Shown here: one piece after another, positions 6,240 to 13,083 of the stretch
Numbering within the stretch: the first letter of the stretch is position 1
Layout: the number at the start of each line of letters is the position of its first letter
Assembly (NCBI GenBank): GCA_002308575.1
Contig: DBVY01000055.1
Span: forward strand, 518-14,463
DNA from: Christensenella sp. UBA1252
GTDB lineage: Bacteria > Bacillota > Clostridia > Christensenellales > CAG-1252
Direction of reading: 5' to 3'
Length of the DNA: 13,946 nucleotides
Made by a program: the position numbers and the translations under genes
The notes under the pieces: model-generated
What the model saw: the letters and a program-made list of their open reading frames with translations, nothing else
What the model was told of the DNA's origin: nothing
The model's database searches: none

Positions 6240-7775
6240 ATGATAACGGAAAAACAAATCGCAAAGATCAAAGAGTTGGAAAAGCAAATCAAGGCGCAAG
6301 GATATTCGTCCGTTTGTTTTTTGCTCGTCGCTTACAGTATCGGAGGCGGAACTCGATATTTTATTGATTTGGCAAAAGTTATCGCCGAATATACTTCGTT
6401 GAAGGTTTACTATGCGGACTACGAAGGAGGATACGCTTACAATTATTTCAAAGAGAATCCTCAACTCAAAGTGCATAATATCATTTTTAACATCTACGAT
6501 AAAGTTTGGCCCGTCGATGAGCCGATGGTGATCATAACGAGTAGCACGAAAATCGTTCAGATCAAAAAGATGAACAAAAAGAACAAGATGTTGTTATGGC
6601 ATTTTGAAACGGTGCCTTGTGCATGGCATTGGCTTATGTTCAATAACGAGGAAAAAAAGTTCATTCAACTTGCAAAAAAGACGAATGCGCTTGTTTTCCA
6701 CGATTGGTCGGCAAGGGACATTATAAATTGGCAGTTTAACGAGAACATTGAATATAAGAAGTATTTGCAAGTTTATTCGATCCATGATAATCAAGAATTG
6801 CCTACGCTGAAAAAGGGATTGATCAACGACAAAGAAATCAATATCGTTTGGGTCGGAAGATTGGTTCCGGACAAAATCTGTTCGCTTTATAATATAATCG
6901 ACAATTTTGCAAAATATAAGACCGAAAAAATAAGAAGGTTTCATATCGTCGGTGACGGACGGGAGAGAGAAAATCTCGAAAACTATGTAAAGAAATACAG
7001 ACATTGTATTCAATTTATTTTTAAGGGTGTAATTCCCTATGCGGAATTAGGCGATTATTTGGTGAAGCATTGCGATATCGCATTTTCTATGGGAACGTCC
7101 ATTATCGATTGTGCGGCGCTTGCGATCCCTTCCGCAGTTGTATTTTTATCCGGAAAGCGGTTTTCGTCGGATATGTATTATTGGATTTATAATACGAAGG
7201 AATACTGCGTGGGGATTACAGTTGATCAAAAAAATCGTTTTGCCGTTCCGTATACGAGCATTTCCAATATGATAGACAGCGTTATCGATCCCAAGAGTTG
7301 TTTGAGCATTTCGGAAAAATGCTATGAGTATTATCGAAACAATCATAGTGATTTTGGGGACATCGTCATTAAAACGTTGCAGTATTCGATTGAAACGGAA
7401 TTAACGTATAAAAAAACGAAGCGGTTGCTTAAATTTACGCCGTATAACATAATCGAGCAGTATGATGTGAGATTAAACCGTTTCAGAATTTTCAAAAAGA
7501 TAAAGTTCGGCGAGAACGTATATTATTACTTTTTGAATTGTTTGCTTTGCAATAAGACGGTTGATGAAAACGGAAAATTTATCGGGTTTGGATTGTTCGG
7601 GTTTAAACCCGCTATTCGGTTGAGCGGAAAAAAACAATGGACTGCGATTGAAAAAGACACAAAGGTTGTCAAATTCAAATTGGGAAGATTAAACCTCAAT
7701 GTAAATTATAACGTCGGTTATAAATTCCCGGGCTCGCTATTCAAAGAAAATAAGGAAGAAAAAACAGAGGGTTGA
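6240..7775 (+). CDS. GT4-like glycosyltransferase with extra C-terminal region
   Basis: A 511-residue GT-B glycosyltransferase that should transfer a sugar during assembly of the surface glycan at the cytoplasmic face. GT4-type features are the N-terminal acceptor-side loop YSIGGGTRYFIDLAKVI (32-48), the donor-side VGRLVPDK (205-212), VGDGRERENLE (237-247), FKGVIPYAELGDYL (261-274) and the SMGTSIIDCAALAIPSAV segment (283-300) that corresponds to the nucleotide-sugar binding loop. A further stretch of about 110 residues (400-511) follows the catalytic fold and includes the hydrophobic, glycine-containing piece FIGFGLFGFKP. The gene starts one base after the previous stop and lacks a strong ribosome binding site, so it may depend on translational coupling. 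Its base composition is clearly more A+T-rich than blocks A and C. Donor and acceptor are unknown. Confidence 0.85.
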   Translation: MITEKQIAKIKELEKQIKAQGYSSVCFLLVAYSIGGGTRYFIDLAKVIAEYTSLKVYYADYEGGYAYNYFKENPQLKVHNIIFNIYDKVWPVDEPMVIITSSTKIVQIKKMNKKNKMLLWHFETVPCAWHWLMFNNEEKKFIQLAKKTNALVFHDWSARDIINWQFNENIEYKKYLQVYSIHDNQELPTLKKGLINDKEINIVWVGRLVPDKICSLYNIIDNFAKYKTEKIRRFHIVGDGRERENLENYVKKYRHCIQFIFKGVIPYAELGDYLVKHCDIAFSMGTSIIDCAALAIPSAVVFLSGKRFSSDMYYWIYNTKEYCVGITVDQKNRFAVPYTSISNMIDSVIDPKSCLSISEKCYEYYRNNHSDFGDIVIKTLQYSIETELTYKKTKRLLKFTPYNIIEQYDVRLNRFRIFKKIKFGENVYYYFLNCLLCNKTVDENGKFIGFGLFGFKPAIRLSGKKQWTAIEKDTKVVKFKLGRLNLNVNYNVGYKFPGSLFKENKEEKTEG

Positions 7776-7777
7776 TT

Positions 7778-10618
7778 ATGGCACGAATATTTGTCGGCGG
7801 ATACGATTTGGAACAACAACACGTAAAAAATGTCGAAACCAAGAAGAAGAATTTTTATTTTTCTCTTATCAACGCTTTGGCGAAAGCCGGAAATGATGTT
7901 TTATGCGTTGATTGCGAATGGGAGAAGAATAAAAAAATACCGCAACAACTGGTGGACAAATTGGCGGAGTTCGATCCCGAGCTTTGCGTCGTTTTCAATT
8001 ACAGTTTTTGGGATCTTTCGGATTACGTGAATTGTAAGATCGCTTATTGCGATATGGATGCGGTTCAAGACGTTTCGCTTCCGACGAATTATTTGATCCG
8101 CAACAAAATAGATCGTTGTATGTTTTTCGCAACGGAAGAACACGAACTTGAAGTCATCAAAGAAACGTTCGGCATTGACGATGATCGAGTTAAACTTATT
8201 CATATCCCCGCGAGCGAAGATACGCAATTCGATAATGATCGCGAAAAGGAATACGAGTTTTTATATATCGGTACGAACCGAGTAAGCGGAAGCTATAAAG
8301 AATATAGGAATTTGCTTGCTAAAGACCCGACAAAAATGGAGATCGCTGACGCGAAAAAAGTTTTAAACGGAATCGAGCAGAACAGCGATGCAACGATTTT
8401 TGATGAATACAACAGCATTTTGTCTTATTCGCATCTTCGTCTTGACAATACCGCTACAAAAAAAATCATAGAAGAATCTTTCGGATTGAAAAAAATCAAA
8501 ATGCTTTCCGCCATATCGGATATCGGATTAACGATCAAAGGCGTGAATTGGAACAACGATTCCATGAATTATTATCCGGAAGTATTAAAATGTGTGGAGA
8601 ATTTCGAAGTCTTCGACATTGACAAGTATCAAGCAGAGTGTTCGAAATCGAAATTCACGCTTTGGTTCGATGACGGACCTTTTGCGAAAGGCAGTTATTC
8701 GAGATTGCTGGAAGCGGCACAGGCAGATACGATCGTCCTTGCGCAAAAATCGCCGCGTTCTCAGGATTTGATTCAAACGCTGAATCTTCCTTGTTTCGAA
8801 ACGGAAGAAGAGTTGGTCGAGCTTTGCAAACGTTTTGCGTCCAAACAAAACACGAACGTGTACGACGTAAAAAAGGCGCACGCCCTCATTAAAAAGAAGT
8901 ATAACGGCGCAGATTTTATAAAGTATATTCAAGAGTTTTCCGGTTTATCTTTTGATGCGGAAAGTCGTGAACCGACGTATCTTTTCGAAAACGAGCTCGG
9001 CGGAGATATTCAATATATCAGCACAATCGATGAGAATGCGGCGGAGAAGAAGAATTATAAATACGTTCAACCGAAAGTTTCAAATGTTGGTAACGGAGAT
9101 CGGAAACAATCGAGATTCGTTACATTGATCAAAAAAGCACTCAAAAGGACAGCGCTGTTCTTCGGATATGATTTAAAGAACGAGTTTCCGAAAGAGGCGG
9201 TCAAATTGTTTGGCTTTATAATCTATGAAAGATTGCATTATACGCCGACTATCGATCGAATTTACTTCTTATCGCTTCCCTTTTTCGAAATAAGGAAGAA
9301 AAACAACGGTACGTCGTATTTGCATCTTGCGTTTTTCACGCAAATCATAGAGAATTTCGGAAAGTTGTTTAGATTCTTGAAGGGGAAGAAAAAGAAAAAC
9401 AAGGCTCCGATTTATGCAAAACTTCGTAAGAAGATGCAGAACGGAGAAAAGATAAAAATATGCTTATTTGTGTCGAGAATCTCTTGTTGGATTTATACGA
9501 ATTTGTATGAATATCTTAAAAACAGCGGTATCTTTGAACCGATCGTCGTCGTAAAGCCTTTTATGTTTAACGGGCACGAGGCAATGGTCGATTATATGAA
9601 TACTACTTACGGCATATTGAAATCGCGCGGATATAACCTTGTGAAAGGTTACGACGATGAAACGGGCGAATTCTTGAACGTCAGGAAGGTCATTAACCCT
9701 GACGTAGTTTTCTACACGAAATATTGGTTGCCGCAGTTCCAAGAGAATTTCTATATCAATAAGTTCGAGGATAAACTTACCTTCTATACGTCTTATTGTT
9801 TCGATATCGCGTATCATCCGGAGTGTATGAACTTTGAACTGAACAATAAAGTGGACAGATACTTTATGCCGACGCCGATTCATAAGGAAATGGCAAAAGT
9901 CGCGATGAATAATCACGCAGAGAACGTGTACGTCGTCGGTGCGCCGAAATTGGACGTCTTTTTCGATAAGAGTTACGAGCCGAAAGACGTTTGGAAACCG
10001 CAAGCCAAACAAAAGAAGCGCATCATTTGGGCGCCGCATCATTCGGATAATTTCCCCGGCAATCTGTATCAATTCAATTCTTTTTACGAGTTGACGGATT
10101 TTATGTTTGAAATGGCGGAAAAGTATAAGGACGAGATTCAAATCGCGTTCAAACCGCATCCGATGTTGAAACCGTACTTGATCAATAAAAAGTGGGGAAA
10201 AGAAGCGGCGGAAGCTTATTATCAAAAATGGGCGGATCTCGAAAACGGGCAACTCGAAACGGGTGAGTTTATCGATTTGTTCCTGACGTCCGACGCGATG
10301 ATCCTCGACAGCATTTCGTTTATTGCGGAATACACCGCCACGAATAAACCGTCGCTGTTTACGATCGGTTCAACGTCGAGAGTAAAACTGAACGATTTTG
10401 GTGCGATAAACTTTGAAGTTTTGTATCATACCGAAAAGAATCTTAAAGAAGACATTGAACGCTTTATCGTTGACGTCGTAATCAACGGGAACGATACCAA
10501 GAAAGAGGAACGCACGGCGTTTGTGAATCAGTATTTGCTTCCGCCCAATGGAAAATCTTCTGCGGAAAATATCTACGACAATATTTTGGACGAGATCCAA
10601 AACGGAGATAAAAAGTAA
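7778..10618 (+). CDS. Two-domain glycosyltransferase / TagF-like CDP-polyol phosphotransferase
   Basis: A large 946-residue protein. Residues about 1-400 look like a CgeB/DUF3880-type GT-B glycosyltransferase half, with FLYIGTNRVSGSYKEYRN and a donor-side FDDGPFAKGSYSRLLEAAQA segment; this part is the less certain. Residues about 470-515 form a hydrophobic linker (KLFGFIIYER, IYFLSLPFFEIRKK). Residues 556-946 resemble CDP-glycerol/CDP-ribitol phosphotransferases (TagB/TagF/TarL): IIWAPHH at 749-755, the KPHP motif at 792-795 in IAFKPHP, and SDAMILDSISFIAEY at 838-852, which replaces the family's DYSS-type phosphate-binding segment. It likely adds a polyol phosphate, and possibly a sugar, to the growing chain at the membrane. 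Start: ATG at 7778 has AGAGGG at 7766-7771; a TTG at 7772 is also in frame. The genes directly downstream would make its CDP-polyol donor. Confidence 0.8.
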   Translation: MARIFVGGYDLEQQHVKNVETKKKNFYFSLINALAKAGNDVLCVDCEWEKNKKIPQQLVDKLAEFDPELCVVFNYSFWDLSDYVNCKIAYCDMDAVQDVSLPTNYLIRNKIDRCMFFATEEHELEVIKETFGIDDDRVKLIHIPASEDTQFDNDREKEYEFLYIGTNRVSGSYKEYRNLLAKDPTKMEIADAKKVLNGIEQNSDATIFDEYNSILSYSHLRLDNTATKKIIEESFGLKKIKMLSAISDIGLTIKGVNWNNDSMNYYPEVLKCVENFEVFDIDKYQAECSKSKFTLWFDDGPFAKGSYSRLLEAAQADTIVLAQKSPRSQDLIQTLNLPCFETEEELVELCKRFASKQNTNVYDVKKAHALIKKKYNGADFIKYIQEFSGLSFDAESREPTYLFENELGGDIQYISTIDENAAEKKNYKYVQPKVSNVGNGDRKQSRFVTLIKKALKRTALFFGYDLKNEFPKEAVKLFGFIIYERLHYTPTIDRIYFLSLPFFEIRKKNNGTSYLHLAFFTQIIENFGKLFRFLKGKKKKNKAPIYAKLRKKMQNGEKIKICLFVSRISCWIYTNLYEYLKNSGIFEPIVVVKPFMFNGHEAMVDYMNTTYGILKSRGYNLVKGYDDETGEFLNVRKVINPDVVFYTKYWLPQFQENFYINKFEDKLTFYTSYCFDIAYHPECMNFELNNKVDRYFMPTPIHKEMAKVAMNNHAENVYVVGAPKLDVFFDKSYEPKDVWKPQAKQKKRIIWAPHHSDNFPGNLYQFNSFYELTDFMFEMAEKYKDEIQIAFKPHPMLKPYLINKKWGKEAAEAYYQKWADLENGQLETGEFIDLFLTSDAMILDSISFIAEYTATNKPSLFTIGSTSRVKLNDFGAINFEVLYHTEKNLKEDIERFIVDVVINGNDTKKEERTAFVNQYLLPPNGKSSAENIYDNILDEIQNGDKK

Positions 10619-10621
10619 CGT

Positions 10622-11317
10622 ATGAATATCGCGATCATTCTTTCAGGAGGAACGGGAACGAGGATGAAACTCTCCCGCCCGAAACAATATTTGGAAATTC
10701 AGGGGAAGCCCATCATCGGGTTTTGCTTGGATCTTTTCGAGCGCTCAGACCGCATCGACAAGATCGTCGTCGTTTGCCACCCGGATTGGAAAGATTACGT
10801 TGCCGATTATGCGAAAGCGCAAAAGATCTCCAAATTATGCGCGTTTGCCGAATCGGGCGACACGAGGCAGGAATCGCTTTATAACGGGTTGAAAGCCTGC
10901 GAAGGCGTCGCGACGGACGATTCCGTCGTCCTGATCCACGACGCCGCCCGCCCGAATTTGGAGGAAGATCTGATCGACCGCCTTTTGGCGCTCGACGGGT
11001 ACGACGGCGCGATGCCCGTGATCGGCGTTAAGGATACCGTCTATTTTTCAAACGACGGTTCGGAGATCACGAATTTGCTCGATCGCGACAAACTGTTTGC
11101 GGGGCAGGCGCCCGAAAGTTTTCTGTTCGGAAAGTATTACGCCGTGCATAACGCCGTTTCTACGGAAGAGCTTAAAAAGACGAGAGGCAGCAGCGAGATC
11201 GCGTTTCGTCACGGATTGAAGATCAAGCTCGTCGAAGGCGACGAAAACAACTATAAGATCACGACGACGGCGGATCTCGAAAAATTCGAGATGCAAAAAA
11301 GCGGAGCGAAACGATGA
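10622..11317 (+). CDS. IspD/TarI-like cytidylyltransferase (probable CDP-alditol synthesis)
   Basis: A 231-residue nucleotidyltransferase of the IspD/TarI family, which transfers CMP from CTP to a polyol phosphate. Motifs are SGGTGTRMKLSRPKQY (8-23) with the nucleotide-binding glycine loop, R14 and K21; HDAARP (106-111); GQAPESF (161-167) at the position of the family's TPQ.F; and EGDENNYKITTTADL (205-219), the C-terminal N-x-KIT signature. IspD makes CDP-methylerythritol for isoprenoids, while TarI makes CDP-ribitol for teichoic acid. Context favours the second kind of role: the gene sits between a TagF-like transferase and a dehydrogenase, the classical TarI-TarJ-TarL arrangement. The dehydrogenase overlaps by four bases. 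The exact alditol is not determined. Confidence 0.87.
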   Translation: MNIAIILSGGTGTRMKLSRPKQYLEIQGKPIIGFCLDLFERSDRIDKIVVVCHPDWKDYVADYAKAQKISKLCAFAESGDTRQESLYNGLKACEGVATDDSVVLIHDAARPNLEEDLIDRLLALDGYDGAMPVIGVKDTVYFSNDGSEITNLLDRDKLFAGQAPESFLFGKYYAVHNAVSTEELKKTRGSSEIAFRHGLKIKLVEGDENNYKITTTADLEKFEMQKSGAKR

Positions 11318-12333
11318 AAGCGTACGTACTGGAAGGGGTAGACAAACTCGTTTATAAGGACGTGCCCGTTCCCGCCCTTTCGGAAGGGTGGGTGCTTTTA
11401 AAGGTCAAAGCGGCGGGCATTTGCAGTTCGGACGTGCCGCGGATCTTCAAGACGGGAACCTATCATTTCCCGACGATCCCCGGGCACGAATTCTGCGGAG
11501 AGGTCGCGGCCGTCTTTTCAAAAAAGGATCGCGATTTGATCGGAAAGCGAATGGGCGTTTTTCCGTTGATCCCCTGCAAGGAGTGCCGCTATTGCCAAAG
11601 CGGGCATTACGAGATGTGTTCGAATTATAACTATTTGGGTTCGCGTTGCGACGGCGGGTTCGCCGAATTCGTGGCGGTTCCGAAATGGAATCTTTTGCCC
11701 TTGCCGGACGGCGTTCGTTTCGAACAAGCCGCGATCTTGGAACCTTTTGCGGTCGGCTATCACGCAACGACGGCGGCGAATCTCGATGGCGTTAAGACCG
11801 CCGCGGTCATCGGAACGGGGGCGATCGGGCTTTTTATCGCGATGATCCTGCAAGCAAAAGGGATCGAAACGACGGTGATCGGCAGAAACGCGGAGAAACG
11901 AGTGCTTGCGGAAAAATGCGGCGTAAAGAATTATATCGATGAATCCGCAGCGCCTTCGGACGCGCAGTACGATCTCGTTTTCGAAGCGGTCGGGTCGAAC
12001 GAATCTCTCCTCAAAGCGATCGATAAAACGCGTTCGGGCGGGCAGATTGTTCTCGTCGGAAATCCGTATTCGGATATGACGCTCGACAAGAAAACGTATT
12101 GGCAGATCTTGCGTCGGCAGTTGACGCTTTACGGAACTTGGAATTCTTCTTACGAGTACAACGCGCCCTCGGATTGGAGCGCCGTGCTTTCTTTGATCCA
12201 AGAGGGCGCGATCGATCCTTCGCTCGTGATCACGCGCGTTTTCGGGCAGGAAGAATTGCCGGACGCTTTGTCCGTTATGAAAAATCATACGATCCCGTAT
12301 GGAAGGATGGTTGTTAAATTCAATGAACAATGA
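11314..12333 (+). CDS. Zinc-dependent MDR dehydrogenase (polyol/polyol-phosphate type)
   Basis: A 339-residue medium-chain dehydrogenase/reductase. Catalytic zinc ligands are C37, H58/E59 (GHEFCGE) and E143 (LEP). The structural-zinc lobe is complete with C88, C91, C94 and C102. The Rossmann turn is GTGAIG at 167-172. Stretches such as TYHFPTIPGHEF and YNYLGSRCDGGFAEFVAVPKWNL resemble galactitol-1-phosphate and other polyol-phosphate dehydrogenases. After the second Rossmann strand comes G190-R191-N192 rather than an acidic residue, which suggests NADP(H) and so the biosynthetic, reductive direction. By analogy with TarJ it should reduce a ketose phosphate to the alditol phosphate used by the neighbouring cytidylyltransferase. 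GGAG at 11303-11306 is a good ribosome binding site. The ketose substrate is uncertain. Confidence 0.85.
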   Translation: MKAYVLEGVDKLVYKDVPVPALSEGWVLLKVKAAGICSSDVPRIFKTGTYHFPTIPGHEFCGEVAAVFSKKDRDLIGKRMGVFPLIPCKECRYCQSGHYEMCSNYNYLGSRCDGGFAEFVAVPKWNLLPLPDGVRFEQAAILEPFAVGYHATTAANLDGVKTAAVIGTGAIGLFIAMILQAKGIETTVIGRNAEKRVLAEKCGVKNYIDESAAPSDAQYDLVFEAVGSNESLLKAIDKTRSGGQIVLVGNPYSDMTLDKKTYWQILRRQLTLYGTWNSSYEYNAPSDWSAVLSLIQEGAIDPSLVITRVFGQEELPDALSVMKNHTIPYGRMVVKFNEQ

Positions 12334-12997
12334 AAAAAGAATTTCCGCATCGATCATGTGTTCCGATCTCTTGAACGTCCAACGCGACGTTGACGTTTTG
12401 CGTGAAAACGGCGTCGATTTTTTGCATATCGACATTATGGACGGTGCCTTCGTGCCCAACATTACGCTCGGCATCGATCTTTGCAACGCGCTCGGTGAAA
12501 AGGGCGGCGTTAAGAGGGATATCCATTTGCTCGTCGAAAATCCGACGATCTTTATCAACCGTTTGAATTTGAAGCCCGGCGAAATGGTTTCCGTGCATTA
12601 CGAAGCGGACGTCAACGTTCGGATCCTATCTTCGATGATCCGCGGAAAGGGCGCGCGCTTCGGCTTGGCGCTGAATCCCGAAACGCCGATTTCCGTTCTT
12701 TCCGATTATTTGGATCAACTGGATTTCGTGCTTTTGATGATGATCAAACCCGGGTTTGCGGGCTTGAAAAAGGAAGCGGGCATGATCGAAAAAATCAAAG
12801 ATCTTCGCAATTACCTGATCGCGGAAGGAAAGGATCTCGAAATCGAGGTGGACGGCAACGTGAGCTTTAAAAACGCGCGCGAAATGTCGGCGGCTTCGGC
12901 GGATATCTTCGTCGGCGGATCCTCTTCGATCTTCTCGAAAAAGGACGATATCGGGAATTGCGTTCGCCTTTTGAGAAAGAGCATTACGTTGGCATAA
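12323..12997 (+). CDS. Ribulose-phosphate 3-epimerase-like protein
   Basis: A 224-residue TIM-barrel protein of the ribulose-phosphate 3-epimerase family, normal in length. Expected metal and acid/base residues are present: S10 (ISASIM), H35 and D37 (LHIDIMDG), H68 (DIHLL) and D177 (EVDGNV). The phosphate-binding GGS loop is at 198-200. Odd: the normally well conserved loop N-P-G-F-G-G-Q-x-F reads K-P-G-F-A-G-L-K-K here (142-150), without the glutamine and phenylalanine, which suggests a changed substrate. The start chosen is ATG at 12323, which overlaps the dehydrogenase by 11 bases; an in-frame ATG at 12299 would add eight residues that do not match the family. A housekeeping pentose-phosphate role is possible, but placement as last gene of a polyol-phosphate block suggests it supplies the ketose phosphate to the dehydrogenase. 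Confidence 0.88.
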   Translation: MNNEKRISASIMCSDLLNVQRDVDVLRENGVDFLHIDIMDGAFVPNITLGIDLCNALGEKGGVKRDIHLLVENPTIFINRLNLKPGEMVSVHYEADVNVRILSSMIRGKGARFGLALNPETPISVLSDYLDQLDFVLLMMIKPGFAGLKKEAGMIEKIKDLRNYLIAEGKDLEIEVDGNVSFKNAREMSAASADIFVGGSSSIFSKKDDIGNCVRLLRKSITLA

Positions 12998-13027
12998 TTC
13001 TGTAAAGCGCCCCGTCGAATTCGCTTA

Positions 13028-13057
13028 TTGACAGCGCGCGAGCGGGCGTGCTATAAT
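13028..13057 (+). promoter_or_regulatory. Strong promoter for the DnaD-domain gene
   Basis: Perfect TTGACA (13028-13033) and perfect TATAAT (13052-13057) lie 18 bases apart, with TG at 13049-13050 forming an extended -10. Transcription would start near 13064, about 20 bases before the start codon. It marks the DnaD gene as a separate transcription unit from the glycan operon. Confidence 0.75.
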
Positions 13058-13083
13058 TCTTTCACTTGTTTATAGGAGAACAT

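Noticed and set aside
10622..11317. Reading the cytidylyltransferase as the isoprenoid enzyme IspD
   Set aside because: The family fold is shared, but the position between a TagF-like transferase and a polyol dehydrogenase fits a TarI-like role better. It remains an alternative if no other ispD exists in the genome.
13005..13026. Possible terminator AAGCG...CGCTT after the Rpe-like gene
   Set aside because: The stem is only five base pairs with a 12-base loop and no U-tract, too weak to call a terminator.
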